Shown: piece by piece, positions 1 through 9,005 of the stretch
Layout of the letters: every line of letters begins with the position of its first letter
Position numbering within the stretch: the first letter of the stretch is position 1
Origin: Limnohabitans sp. 2KL-17
GTDB lineage: Bacteria > Pseudomonadota > Gammaproteobacteria > Burkholderiales > Burkholderiaceae_C
Direction: 5' to 3'
DNA length: 55,358 bases
NCBI RefSeq assembly: GCF_003063415.1
Contig: NZ_NESK01000027.1
Span: 1 to 55,358, forward strand
The notes under the pieces: model-generated
The model's input: only the letters and a program-made list of their open reading frames with translations
The model's database searches: none
Told to the model about the DNA's origin: nothing
Translations under genes and position numbers: made by a program

Positions 1-110
1 CCATACTCCTGGGCGATTTGATTGATGGTCTTCATCCCGCCGAGCGCCTCCAGCCCCACCTTGGCCTTGAACTCCGGCGGATGAACTCTGCGTTTTTTTG
101 ATTCAGTCAT
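1..110 (-). CDS. IS3-family transposase OrfA, N-terminal part (partial)
   Basis: The minus-strand frame from ATG at 110 reads MTESKKRRVHPPEFKAKVGL, followed by EALGGMKTINQIAQEY, and runs off the left edge. This basic start followed by a helix-turn-helix (EFKAKVGLEAL...TINQIAQEYG) is typical of OrfA of IS3-family elements, which binds the inverted repeats and is normally fused to OrfB by programmed frameshifting to make the active transposase. Only about 36 residues are visible, so the exact IS name cannot be given. The gene is truncated by the window, not visibly damaged. Confidence 0.8.
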   Translation of the reverse strand, partial: MTESKKRRVHPPEFKAKVGLEALGGMKTINQIAQEY

Positions 111-171
111 TGGTAACCCGTTTTTTTTGGATAGTGTCCCACTTAAACACCTGTCCCAAATTCGGGGTCCA
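1..171 (-). mobile_element. End of an IS3-family insertion sequence (continues past left edge)
   Basis: The first 110 bases encode the start of an IS3-type OrfA on the minus strand, so this is the upstream (left) end of the element and the rest lies outside the window. The proposed outer boundary at 171 is an inference: the sequence there reads GGGGTCCA on the plus strand, giving the terminal CA expected for IS3 elements. No second inverted repeat or target duplication can be compared because the other end is missing. Confidence 0.6.
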
Positions 172-327
172 CTTCAGGGTATCAAGTTGACGCCGTTCAA
201 TTATTGCCCTCCAGATGGTCAGTTTTCGGTCGGTGTCATCAGCGAGAACATCAAATCTGAGCGTGATAACGTCAATTTTTGGTTTCCTGACCATAGCAAG
301 GAATACCAGGTGCAACAGGAACACTGA
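172..327 (+). pseudogene. C-terminal remnant of an unidentified protein cut by the IS
   Basis: An open frame enters from inside the IS end and continues for 51 codons to a TGA at 325. Beyond the IS it reads LQGIKLTPFNYCPPDGQFSV and ends in HSKEYQVQQEH. I do not recognise the family. It could be the tail of a gene disrupted by the element, or a chance frame. It does not resemble ribosomal protein L9, whose gene (rplI) usually precedes dnaB in betaproteobacteria. Confidence 0.25.
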
Positions 328-421
328 AGGCCCATTCAATGTTAAGTCGGCGTTTCCAATTTATTAATCATTTTGTAATGCAAGTTGACTTGTCCTCTGT
401 TGATCACCGGATCCCCCCTGT

Positions 422-430
422 TTATCCACA
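422..430 (+). promoter_or_regulatory. DnaA box upstream of dnaB
   Basis: TTATCCACA matches the strict DnaA box consensus exactly and lies 64 bases before the dnaB start. A weaker CTTATCCC follows at 434. One strict 9-mer can occur by chance in a window this size, but its place in the helicase promoter region makes DnaA control of dnaB plausible. The rest of the 172-493 gap shows no gene beyond the remnant and no clear promoter. Confidence 0.5.
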
Positions 431-493
431 GGCTTATCCCGTGACGCCAACTCTTGGCGAGGCTAACATGGTCGTTTGATTTTCTGGTACCCA

Positions 494-1912
494 ATGTCTG
501 CTGTTTTCTCCCCCCATTTGAGCGAGTTTCCCGCCAATCTTTCGTCTGACAGTCAAATCGCCAAGTTGCGTGTCCCACCTAACTCGATTGAGGCTGAGTC
601 GAGCGTATTGGGCGGGCTCTTGCTTGACAACGGAGCTTGGGACCGGGTGGGCGATTTGTTGGTGGATTCCGACTTTTATCGGCACGAGCACCAGTTGATC
701 TACGCCGCGATGGGTGCCTTGATCAACGCTTCAAAGCCGGCGGATGTGATCACTGTCAGCGAGTATTTGCAAAATCAGGGCAAGACCGCAGAAATGGGTG
801 GCTTGGGTTACCTCAACTCCTTGGCCCAATATGTGCCCAGCGCCAGCAATATCCGCCGCTATGCGGAAATTGTTCGTGAGCGGTCCATTTTGCGCAAACT
901 GGTTTCTGCCAGTGATGAGATCGCCACCAATGCTTTCAACCCGCAGGGCAAGGCGATCGATCGTATCCTGGACGAGGCAGAGCAAAAGATTTTCAACATC
1001 GGCGAAGAAGGCTCCCGCATGAAGCAGGGCTTTCAGTCGATGGACACGCTGGTTGTTGAACTGCTCGACCGTGTTCAGGAAATGGCGAACAATCCCAACG
1101 ACATCACTGGGGTGCCCACAGGTTTTTACGACCTTGACCGCATGACTTCCGGCTTGCAGCCAGGTGATCTCGTGGTTTTGGCTGCCCGACCCTCTATGGG
1201 AAAAACTGCTTTTGCCATCAATATTGCTGAGCACGTGGCCTTGAACGAGGGTTTGCCTGTGGCAGTTTTTTCCATGGAAATGGGGGCATCGCAGCTCGCA
1301 GTGCGTGTGGTTGGCTCGATCGGGCGAATTGATCAGGGGCACTTGAGGACTGGCAAGCTCAGCGATGACGAATGGCCAAGACTGACCGAGGCCATCGAAA
1401 AGCTGCGCACTGTGTCTTTGCACATCGATGAAACACCGGGGCTCACGCCCTCAGAGTTGCGTGCCAACGCCAGGCGCCTGGCGAGGCAGTGCGGAAAGCT
1501 CGGATTGATTGTGGTCGACTATTTGCAACTCATGAGTGGCTCTGGCGGCTCAGGTGGCGATAACCGGGCCACAGAACTAGGCGAAATTTCTCGGGGTCTA
1601 AAAATGCTGGCCAAAGAACTGCAGTGCCCGGTCATTGCGCTGTCGCAGCTGAACCGAAGCGTAGAGCAACGCACCGACAAGCGCCCCATGATGAGTGATT
1701 TGAGAGAATCAGGCGCCATTGAGCAGGACGCCGACATCATCATGTTCATTTACCGCGATGACTATTACAACAAGGATTCCAAAGATCCTGGCGTGGCCGA
1801 AATCATCATCGGCAAGCAGCGGAACGGCCCAACCGGAACGACCCGGCTGACCTTCCTGAAGAACCTGACACGTTTCGAAAGCCTGGCTTCGGGTCTGAGT
1901 GACGACTACTGA
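494..1912 (+). CDS. dnaB: Replicative DNA helicase DnaB
   Basis: This is the hexameric 5'-3' helicase that unwinds DNA at the replication fork. The protein is 472 residues, normal for the family. Residues about 26-130 form the N-terminal DnaB domain, then a linker, then the RecA-like ATPase domain with Walker A ARPSMGKTAF (about 231-240) and Walker B LIVVDYLQL, followed by the DnaB motif around SQLNRSVEQR. The frame is open from a TTG at 476, but ATG at 494 gives the usual length; neither start has a strong ribosome site. It converges on the PhoH-type gene with a 27-base gap. Its usual upstream partners (rpsF-priB-rpsR-rplI) are absent here, where an IS end is found instead. Confidence 0.97.
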   Translation: MSAVFSPHLSEFPANLSSDSQIAKLRVPPNSIEAESSVLGGLLLDNGAWDRVGDLLVDSDFYRHEHQLIYAAMGALINASKPADVITVSEYLQNQGKTAEMGGLGYLNSLAQYVPSASNIRRYAEIVRERSILRKLVSASDEIATNAFNPQGKAIDRILDEAEQKIFNIGEEGSRMKQGFQSMDTLVVELLDRVQEMANNPNDITGVPTGFYDLDRMTSGLQPGDLVVLAARPSMGKTAFAINIAEHVALNEGLPVAVFSMEMGASQLAVRVVGSIGRIDQGHLRTGKLSDDEWPRLTEAIEKLRTVSLHIDETPGLTPSELRANARRLARQCGKLGLIVVDYLQLMSGSGGSGGDNRATELGEISRGLKMLAKELQCPVIALSQLNRSVEQRTDKRPMMSDLRESGAIEQDADIIMFIYRDDYYNKDSKDPGVAEIIIGKQRNGPTGTTRLTFLKNLTRFESLASGLSDDY

Positions 1913-1939
1913 GACCCGAAGGGTTTAGCGCCGCTTTGA

Positions 1940-3628
1940 TCAGAGGGCATCGCTGGCAAAGTCGGCCAGCCTGGAGCGCTCTCCTCGAGCCAGGGTGATG
2001 TGGCCACCATGTGCCCAGCCCTTGAAGCGGTCCACGGCATACGTCAGACCTGAGGAGCCTTCAGTCAGATAAGGTGTATCAATCTGGGCCAGATTACCCA
2101 TGCAGATGATCTTTGTGCCGGGGCCTGCCCTTGTGATCAGGGTTTTCATTTGCTTGGGCGTCAAGTTCTGCGCTTCATCGATGATGACGTACTTGTTCAT
2201 GAAGGTGCGACCTCGCATGAAGTTCATGCTCTTTATCTTGATACGACTTTTGATCAATTCATTGGTAGCAGCCCGACCCCATTCCCCGGAATTACCACCA
2301 TCGCCCTTGGCCAGAAATTCCAGGTTGTCGTCCAATGCGCCCATCCAGGGGCCCATTTTTTCCTCTTCGGTCCCAGGTAAAAATCCGATGTCTTCACCCA
2401 CGCTCACCGTAGCCCTGGTCATGATGATTTCGGTGTAACGGCGGTCATCGAGGACTTGTGTCAAACCCGCAGCAAGTGCCATCAGGGTCTTGCCTGTTCC
2501 AGCCGTTCCAGCCAAAGTCACAAAGTCGATGTCCGGATCCGTCAGCAAATTCATCGCGAAATTTTGTTCCCGATTGCGAGTCGTAACGCCCCAAATGGCA
2601 TTTTTTTGGTGGTTGAAGTCTTTCAGTGTGCGCAGCACGGCAGTTTTTCCGCGGATCTCGGTCACTCGCGCGTACAAGCTGGGCTCGCCAGGTGCCTCAA
2701 AATAAACGAACTGGTTCATGAATAGGCTGGGCACGATCGGGCCGGAGATCCGGTAAAAAGTGTGTGTGCCTTGTTGCCAACTTTCGACGGTCTTGCCATT
2801 CCTGATCCAGAAATCGGGTGGCAAGGACAGCGACCCGGGGTACAGAAGGTCGCCATCTTCAAGAGTTTTGTCGTTTTGATAATCCTCGGCGTGCAGGCCC
2901 AAAGCACGCGCCTTGACCCGCATGTTGATGTCTTTGGAGACAAGAACAACTTCACGTGGCGCATGCAATTGCCCCAGTGCTTTGACAACACCCAAGATCT
3001 GGTTGTCCGCCTTGCCTTGTGGCAGGGCCAATGGCAGGCTGAGGTCTAGCGCTTGTGTCTGGAAGAAAAGTTGACCAACGGCATCGGTGTGGCCTGTCGC
3101 ACTTAATGGCGAGCCTTTACCCAAATCGGCGCCCTGCGCGGAGGCCAGGGCATCCAGTGAACGGCTGGCTTGTCGCGCATTGCGCGCTACTTCGGTCATG
3201 CCTTTTTTGTGACCATCCAGTTCTTCCAGCACGATCATTGGCAAGAAGACATCGTGCTCTTCGAACCGAAAAAGACTCATGGGATCGTGCATGAGCACAT
3301 TGGTATCGAGCACAAACAGTTTGCTTGGTCCCGTTCTGCGTTTGGGCCGACTCACTGGCGCTGAGCCCTGTTTCGTGGGTGCGGGCTCACGCGCTGATGG
3401 TTCACTAACACCCGAAGTAACCGCTGAATCAATACGAGACGCCGGTGCCTTGCGGGGACGGACGACACGTTTGGACTCTGCGGCGACAGCTTGCTCGGCA
3501 GGCTGTAGAAACTTCTTGGTTTCGATCTGTACCAATGCGGTTGGGCTTTCAATTTCAGCCGACAGTTCCTCGAATGCTTTGTGGGTCAAGCGACTGGCGC
3601 GTTGGGTTGGTGCGGGTGGGAGTGGCAT
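1940..3628 (-). CDS. PIN-domain / PhoH-family ATPase (PhoH2 type)
   Basis: Predicted 562-residue protein joining an N-terminal PIN ribonuclease domain (LFVLDTNVLMHDP near residue 106; acidic residues also in IVLEELDGHKKG) to a C-terminal PhoH ATPase domain with Walker A GTAGTGKT (about 374-381) and Walker B VIIDEAQNLT. Family members of this PhoH2/YlaK type act on RNA as ATP-dependent helicase-nucleases. The first ~95 residues are low-complexity and basic. ATG at 3628 is chosen over the TTG at 3634 because AGAGG then sits 9 bases upstream. It lies downstream of bcp on the same strand, but a strong terminator separates them, so it probably has its own promoter. Confidence 0.9.
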   Translation of the reverse strand: MPLPPAPTQRASRLTHKAFEELSAEIESPTALVQIETKKFLQPAEQAVAAESKRVVRPRKAPASRIDSAVTSGVSEPSAREPAPTKQGSAPVSRPKRRTGPSKLFVLDTNVLMHDPMSLFRFEEHDVFLPMIVLEELDGHKKGMTEVARNARQASRSLDALASAQGADLGKGSPLSATGHTDAVGQLFFQTQALDLSLPLALPQGKADNQILGVVKALGQLHAPREVVLVSKDINMRVKARALGLHAEDYQNDKTLEDGDLLYPGSLSLPPDFWIRNGKTVESWQQGTHTFYRISGPIVPSLFMNQFVYFEAPGEPSLYARVTEIRGKTAVLRTLKDFNHQKNAIWGVTTRNREQNFAMNLLTDPDIDFVTLAGTAGTGKTLMALAAGLTQVLDDRRYTEIIMTRATVSVGEDIGFLPGTEEEKMGPWMGALDDNLEFLAKGDGGNSGEWGRAATNELIKSRIKIKSMNFMRGRTFMNKYVIIDEAQNLTPKQMKTLITRAGPGTKIICMGNLAQIDTPYLTEGSSGLTYAVDRFKGWAHGGHITLARGERSRLADFASDAL

Positions 3629-3674
3629 GGACAAAGGCCTCTTGAATGGTAAAAAAGTCAGGCGCTGAAAAATA

Positions 3675-3706
3675 AAAAAGCCGCCTGGAGGCCTAGGCGG
3701 CTTTTT
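3675..3706 (-). terminator. Rho-independent terminator after bcp
   Basis: Perfect 12-base arms (AAAAAGCCGCCT / AGGCGGCTTTTT) around an 8-base loop, with a T-run on either strand. Both flanking genes are on the minus strand, so it ends bcp transcription before the PhoH gene. Confidence 0.85.
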
Positions 3707-3787
3707 GTTTCAGGGAAGAAGGGGGCTGAATTTCAGTGGCATGAAATCATTATGCATGAGCCGAAAGACAAAACATTCCCATTTGAA

Positions 3788-4273
3788 TCAAGCAACCGTG
3801 GCGGCTTTCTTCAGGTCTTTGACGGCCTTCAGGACTTCTTCCACATGGCCAGGTACTTTCAGGCCGCGCCACTCTTGTTTGAGGGTGCCGTCAGTACCGA
3901 TCAAAAAAGTGCTGCGCTCAATGCCTTTGACTTTTTTACCGTACATGATTTTATTTTTAACCACACCGAACATGTGGCACATTTTTTCTTCGGTATCGGC
4001 AATCAACTCGAATGGCAATTCAAGTTTGGATTTGAAATCATCATGTGATTTCATGTTGTCGCGCGACACACCCAGAACCATGGCGCCTGCTTTGACAAAA
4101 TCCTTGTATTTGTCTCGAAACTGCATGGCTTCGGTGGTGCAGCCGGGTGTATTGTCTTTGGGGTAGAAAAACAAAACAACAGGTTGTCCAACGTGGGAAA
4201 TGTTGGAAACTTTCAGGCCGCTCGTAGCGTTCGCTTCAAATTCGGGGAGGGGTTTGTTAAGAACGATCGCCAT
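3788..4273 (-). CDS. bcp: Thiol peroxidase of the Bcp/PrxQ type
   Basis: This peroxiredoxin reduces hydrogen peroxide and organic hydroperoxides in the cytoplasm. It has 161 residues with the AhpC/TSA fold and active site YPKDNTPGCTTEA, the peroxidatic cysteine being Cys45. E. coli Bcp has a resolving cysteine five residues later; here that position is Met50. The only other cysteine I see is Cys99, which also exists in E. coli but is not its resolving residue. The enzyme therefore may work as a 1-Cys peroxiredoxin. The frame is open to 4318 but MAIVLNKPLPEF at 4273 is the family-like start. Single gene with its own terminator. Confidence 0.93.
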   Translation of the reverse strand: MAIVLNKPLPEFEANATSGLKVSNISHVGQPVVLFFYPKDNTPGCTTEAMQFRDKYKDFVKAGAMVLGVSRDNMKSHDDFKSKLELPFELIADTEEKMCHMFGVVKNKIMYGKKVKGIERSTFLIGTDGTLKQEWRGLKVPGHVEEVLKAVKDLKKAATVA

Positions 4274-4430
4274 AAAACTTTGATCTCGCTTGACAGGTTG
4301 AGCGCTTGCCGCCACCAAGTGACGTCAGAACAGCTAAAGGCCGAGGGCCTTGGCAACCTCATATTTTACTCTGAATGGGGGCATCGAACGGACAGATTCC
4401 AGAAACAAGGGTTTGTCTGAAACGCATGCT

Positions 4431-4808
4431 TTAGGGTTCCAGCAGCAAAGCGACCACGACTTTTCGCCCTTCGCTGGCCAAAATGTTGTAGGTGCGGCAG
4501 GCTGCGGGGGTGTCCATGGTTTCAAGCCCGATGCCGAGTTCTACAAGCGATCTTAGCCAGGCTGGCTGAGGAAAGCGCAAGCGTTGCCCACTGCCAAAAA
4601 TGACCAATTCGGCACCGCAGGTGGACAAAATGTCGAAATCTGTTGATTTCAAGTCCTCAAATCGGGAGACTTCCCACTTGTCAGGTGTTGAGCCAGGCAG
4701 GCTGTTGACGGTCAGTGAGTGGGAAAATTTCTGGCCATTGACCTCAATCCATCCTGCGCCGTAAGCATTGATGGTGAGGCCGTTGGATTTGTCCGGTTGT
4801 AGTTTCAT
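4431..4808 (-). CDS. Mth938-like (DUF498) protein
   Basis: 125-residue protein of the Mth938/NDUFAF3-like family. Supporting features are the central segment DILSTCGAELVIFGSGQRLRFP and the later GIGLETMDTPAACRTYNILASEGRKVVVALL, the usual hallmark of this fold. Bacterial members have no established reaction; the eukaryotic relative NDUFAF3 assists complex I assembly. The gene is divergent from alaA with 131 bases between them. The start at ATG 4808 follows AGGTC at a normal distance. Confidence 0.85.
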   Translation of the reverse strand: MKLQPDKSNGLTINAYGAGWIEVNGQKFSHSLTVNSLPGSTPDKWEVSRFEDLKSTDFDILSTCGAELVIFGSGQRLRFPQPAWLRSLVELGIGLETMDTPAACRTYNILASEGRKVVVALLLEP

Positions 4809-4939
4809 GGGTTGACCTGGAAGGGCTGTGCGACTTCAGTCCGGCTTTAGAGCCGTTGCTCTTGTATTTGAGGCCGAAATGCTCTGGAAATGTGGTCAAA
4901 TTATAGGTTTTCCCCTTCGCAACCGCCTTTGGAGGCACT

Positions 4940-6181
4940 TTGAAGCCCATTCAAAAATCTGCCAAGCTCGCCAATGTTTGTTATGACATTCGTGGCCCCA
5001 TCATGGACCGCGCCCGTCAGATGGAAGAGGACGGTCAAAAGATCATCAAATTGAACATCGGAAACCTGGCAGTTTTCGGATTTGATGCGCCTGAAGAAAT
5101 TCAGCAAGACATGATTCGAAACCTGCCTAATTCAGCCGGTTACTCCGACAGCAAAGGCATTTTTGCAGCGCGCAAAGCCGTCATGCACGAAACTCAAAAG
5201 CAGGGCATTCTGGGCGTCACGCTTGACGACATATACCTGGGAAACGGCGCCAGCGAATTGATTGTCATGGCCACCAATGGCTTGCTGGACAACGGCGATG
5301 AGGTGCTTTTGCCAGCGCCGGATTACCCGCTGTGGACTGCAGCTGCCAGTTTGTCGGGCGGCACCCCCGTGCACTACAGGTGTGAGGAGTCGAATGGCTG
5401 GATGCCTGATTTGGCAGATATTCGGGCGAAAGTCACGCCACGGACCAAGGGCATCGTGGTGATCAACCCCAACAACCCTACGGGGGCCTTGTACAGCGAC
5501 GATTTACTCAAAGGCATCGTCTCGATTGCGCGCGAGCATGGCCTGGTCATTTTCGCTGACGAGGTCTATGACAAGGTTTTGTACGACGGCGTCAAACACA
5601 CGCCCATGGCCAGCCTGTCTCAGGATGTGCTGACCTTGACATTCAACTCGCTGTCCAAGAGTTACCGTTCTTGCGGCTACCGGGCCGGTTGGATGATCAT
5701 TTCGGGGGATAAAAAAAATGCCCGCGACTACATCGAGGGCCTGAACATGCTCTCCAACATGCGCTTGTGTGCCAACGTGCCTGGCCAATGGGCCATTCAG
5801 ACCGCTCTGGGCGGACACCAGAGCATCAACGAATTAGTGGGTGAGGGCGGACGTCTGCGCAAGCAGCGCGATTTGGCCTACGACCTGATCACGGCCATCC
5901 CTGGCGTGACGTGTGTCAAGCCGCATGCTGCCCTGTACATGTTCCCCAGGCTGGACGCCCGGATTTACCCGGTTAAAGATGACCAGGAGTTTTTCTTGCA
6001 ATTGCTGGAGGAAACCAAAGTCATGCTGGTCCAGGGTACAGGTTTCAATTGGCCCCACGCCGATCATTTCCGGATTGTGTTTTTGCCGCATGAGGATGAC
6101 TTGCGCGAAGCGATTGCGCGCATGGCGCGTTTTCTTGAGGGGGCCCGCAAACGTTTCGGCACTGAGGCCTTGGTGGCCTAA
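4940..6181 (+). CDS. alaA: Alanine-synthesizing aminotransferase AlaA
   Basis: PLP enzyme of aminotransferase class I/II that makes alanine from pyruvate using glutamate. The 413-residue protein aligns from end to end with E. coli AlaA as I remember it, including KLNIGN, PAPDYPLWTAA, INPNNPTGA and the PLP lysine in NSLSKSYR (about Lys240). It appears to use a TTG start at 4940, placed four bases after a strong GGAGG at 4931; no ATG nearby fits the family N-terminus. It leads a same-strand run with hom and thrC, 56 bases before hom. Confidence 0.93.
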   Translation: MKPIQKSAKLANVCYDIRGPIMDRARQMEEDGQKIIKLNIGNLAVFGFDAPEEIQQDMIRNLPNSAGYSDSKGIFAARKAVMHETQKQGILGVTLDDIYLGNGASELIVMATNGLLDNGDEVLLPAPDYPLWTAAASLSGGTPVHYRCEESNGWMPDLADIRAKVTPRTKGIVVINPNNPTGALYSDDLLKGIVSIAREHGLVIFADEVYDKVLYDGVKHTPMASLSQDVLTLTFNSLSKSYRSCGYRAGWMIISGDKKNARDYIEGLNMLSNMRLCANVPGQWAIQTALGGHQSINELVGEGGRLRKQRDLAYDLITAIPGVTCVKPHAALYMFPRLDARIYPVKDDQEFFLQLLEETKVMLVQGTGFNWPHADHFRIVFLPHEDDLREAIARMARFLEGARKRFGTEALVA

Positions 6182-6237
6182 ATTGAAGAATTGATGCCCG
6201 ATTTTTTCGGGTGGACTGCAGCAAAGAAGTTAAAAAA

Positions 6238-7560
6238 ATGAAACCGATCAAAGTAGGCCTATTGGGCATTGGCACAGTGGGCAGCGGCACTTTCAACGTG
6301 CTCAAGCGCAACCAGGAAGAGATCCAGCGCCGCGCCGGACGCGGCATTGAAATTGCCATGGTGGCTGACCTGGATGTGGCGCGTGCCAAAGAAGTGGTGG
6401 GCGAGGGTATCCAAGTGGTGGCCGACGCCCGTGCTGTGATTGCCAACCCCGAAATCGACATCGTCATCGAGCTGATCGGTGGTTACGGCATTGCCAAAGC
6501 GCTGGTGCTGGAAGCCATTGCTGCTGGTAAACACGTGGTCACAGCCAACAAGGCCTTGCTGGCGGTGCATGGCACGGAAATCTTTGCGGCAGCGCAGGCC
6601 AAAGGCGTGATGGTGGCTTTCGAGGCCGCCGTGGCTGGCGGCATACCGATCATCAAGGCGCTGCGTGAGGGCCTGACTGCCAACAGCATTCAGTGGGTGG
6701 CCGGCATTATCAATGGCACCACCAACTTCATCCTGTCCGAGATGCGTGACAAAGGCCTCGATTTCGGGGTGGTGCTCAAGGAAGCCCAGCGCTTGGGTTA
6801 TGCCGAGGCCGATCCGACTTTTGACATTGAGGGTGTGGATGCCGCCCATAAGGTCACCTTGATGAGTGCCATTGCTTTTGGCATTCCGGTGCAGTTTGAC
6901 AAGGCCTACGTGGAAGGCATCACGAAACTGGGCGCTGCCGACATCAAATACGCCGAGCAACTGGGCTACCGAATCAAGCTCTTAGGCATCACCAAGCGCA
7001 CAGCGCAAGGCATTGAGCTGCGTGTTCACCCGAGCTTGGTGCCCACCCAGCGTCTGATTGCCAATGTTGAGGGCGCCATGAACGCCGTGATGGTACAAGG
7101 CGATGCTGTAGGCACAACCCTTTATTACGGCAAAGGTGCGGGCGCTGAGCCAACGGCAAGCGCTGTGATCGCCGACTTGGTGGACATCACCCGTTTGCAC
7201 ACCGCAGACCCGCTCAACAGGGTGCCGCATTTGGCATTCCAGCCTGGGGCCATGAGCAATTTGTCAGTGCTGCCGATGTCTGAAGTGGTGACCAGTTATT
7301 ACCTGCGTTTGCGCGTGGCTGATCAAGCAGGTGTTTTGGCCAAGTTGACCGGTTTGCTGGCACAAGCTGATATCAGCATTGACGCGGTTTTGCAGCGTGA
7401 GGCCGACCAGGTGAGCCTGGCGGGCGAAAACCAGACCGATGTGATCATCCTGACCCACGACACCCGAGAAGGCACCTTGAACGATGTCTTGGCCCAAATG
7501 CAGGCTTTGCCGACCGTGATGGCTCCGATTGTGCGCATTCGCAAGGAAGAGTTGAACTGA
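6238..7560 (+). CDS. hom: Homoserine dehydrogenase
   Basis: Reduces aspartate semialdehyde to homoserine with NAD(P)H on the way to threonine and methionine. The 440-residue protein has the Rossmann nucleotide site GLLGIGTVGSGTF at residues 7-19, the catalytic core (GIINGTTNFIL, YAEADPTFDIEG), and a C-terminal ACT domain starting near LRLRVADQAGVLAKL that normally gives threonine feedback inhibition. ATG 6238 is preferred over the upstream in-frame GTG at 6211 because it fits the family N-terminus. The stop codon overlaps the thrC start by one base, implying translational coupling. Confidence 0.97.
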   Translation: MKPIKVGLLGIGTVGSGTFNVLKRNQEEIQRRAGRGIEIAMVADLDVARAKEVVGEGIQVVADARAVIANPEIDIVIELIGGYGIAKALVLEAIAAGKHVVTANKALLAVHGTEIFAAAQAKGVMVAFEAAVAGGIPIIKALREGLTANSIQWVAGIINGTTNFILSEMRDKGLDFGVVLKEAQRLGYAEADPTFDIEGVDAAHKVTLMSAIAFGIPVQFDKAYVEGITKLGAADIKYAEQLGYRIKLLGITKRTAQGIELRVHPSLVPTQRLIANVEGAMNAVMVQGDAVGTTLYYGKGAGAEPTASAVIADLVDITRLHTADPLNRVPHLAFQPGAMSNLSVLPMSEVVTSYYLRLRVADQAGVLAKLTGLLAQADISIDAVLQREADQVSLAGENQTDVIILTHDTREGTLNDVLAQMQALPTVMAPIVRIRKEELN

Positions 7561-9005
7561 TGCGTTACCTATCGACGCGCGGTCATGCTGACCGCAAACA
7601 ATTTTGCGAAATATTGCTCGAAGGCTTGGCGCCTGATGGCGGTCTTTATCTGCCTGAAAACTATCCGCAACTGGACATTGCAGGGCTCACGCGGCTGCGT
7701 GAGATTTGGCAAAGCCAGGGTTATGCAGGTTTGGCTTTCGAGATTTTGTCCTTGTACATCGACGATATTCCACGCGATGACCTGCAGGCCTTGTGCCGCA
7801 AGACTTACACAGCAGAAGTATTTGGCACAAAAGAAATTGTGCCGCTCAAACCTTTGCAAGCTCCGGGCCAAAGCCAGCCGGACCTGTATCTGGAAGCCTT
7901 GTCCAACGGCCCCACCTTGGCGTTCAAGGACATGGCTATGCAGCTGCTGGGCAATTTGTTTGAGTATGAGTTGGCACGACGTGGCGAAGAGCTCAACATT
8001 TTGGGCGCAACATCGGGCGACACAGGCAGCGCTGCCGAATACGCCATGCGTGGCAAAAAGGGCGTGAGGGTCTTCATGACCAGCCCGAATGGCCGTATGA
8101 GCCCGTTTCAGCAAGCCCAGATGTTCAGCCTGCTGGACAAGAACATCTACAACATCGCCATCGATGGCGTGTTCGATGATTGCCAGGACATCGTCAAGGC
8201 TGTGTCCAACGACCTGGCTTTCAAGCGTCGCTTCAAGATCGGTACAGTCAATTCAATCAACTGGGCTCGCTTGCTGGCTCAGGTCGTGTACTACTTTGCC
8301 GGCTACTTCCAGGCGACACAAAACAACGACCAGAAAGTCAGCTTCACAGTGCCCAGTGGCAACTTTGGCAATGTGTGCGCGGGTCATGTAGCCCGCATGA
8401 TGGGCTTGCCAATCGACCGTCTGGTGGTTGCCACCAACGAAAACGATGTGCTTGACGAGTTCTTCCACACAGGCATCTACCACGTGCGTGGCGCCACCAA
8501 TACCCATGAGACTTCCAGTCCCTCGATGGACATCTCCAAAGCCAGTAATTTCGAGCGTTTTGTTTTTGATCTGCTTGAACGTGATGACACCCAAACCAAA
8601 GCCATTTTTGGCGAAGCGTTGAGTCGCGAAGGTTTTTTTGATTTATCTGGTGATCCCCGCTTTGCCAAGGCCGCCAACGCTTACGGCTTTGAGAGTGGGC
8701 GCAGTAACCATGTCGACCGGCTGAAGACGATTCAGCAGGTATTTTCAAGCTATGGCATGGTGATTGACCCGCACACGGCTGATGGCGTGAAAGTGGCCAA
8801 AGAACATCTGAAGGCCCAAGTGCCCATGATCGTTCTCGAGACGGCACTGCCCATCAAGTTCGCATCGACCGTTGTGGAGGCCTTGGGCCGCCAGCCGGAG
8901 CGCCCCGCTCAATTTGTTGGCATCGAGTCTTTGCCCAAGCGGGTTCAAGTCATGCAGGCGGATGTCGACCTGATCAAGGCCTTCATCACACAACACTGCC
9001 AATGA
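7560..9005 (+). CDS. thrC: Threonine synthase
   Basis: PLP enzyme that converts phosphohomoserine to threonine. The 481-residue length fits the long class of threonine synthases. The PLP lysine is in PTLAFKDMAMQ (about Lys123) and the phosphate-binding loop is LGATSGDTGSAA. Its ATG overlaps the hom stop (TGATG) and its end overlaps the moeA start by four bases (ATGA), so hom, thrC and moeA are translated as a coupled unit. Confidence 0.97.
   Translation: MRYLSTRGHADRKQFCEILLEGLAPDGGLYLPENYPQLDIAGLTRLREIWQSQGYAGLAFEILSLYIDDIPRDDLQALCRKTYTAEVFGTKEIVPLKPLQAPGQSQPDLYLEALSNGPTLAFKDMAMQLLGNLFEYELARRGEELNILGATSGDTGSAAEYAMRGKKGVRVFMTSPNGRMSPFQQAQMFSLLDKNIYNIAIDGVFDDCQDIVKAVSNDLAFKRRFKIGTVNSINWARLLAQVVYYFAGYFQATQNNDQKVSFTVPSGNFGNVCAGHVARMMGLPIDRLVVATNENDVLDEFFHTGIYHVRGATNTHETSSPSMDISKASNFERFVFDLLERDDTQTKAIFGEALSREGFFDLSGDPRFAKAANAYGFESGRSNHVDRLKTIQQVFSSYGMVIDPHTADGVKVAKEHLKAQVPMIVLETALPIKFASTVVEALGRQPERPAQFVGIESLPKRVQVMQADVDLIKAFITQHCQ

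Noticed and set aside
6197..6211. Small hairpin CCCGA-N5-TCGGG between alaA and hom
   Set aside because: Five-base stem without a following T-run; too weak to call a terminator.
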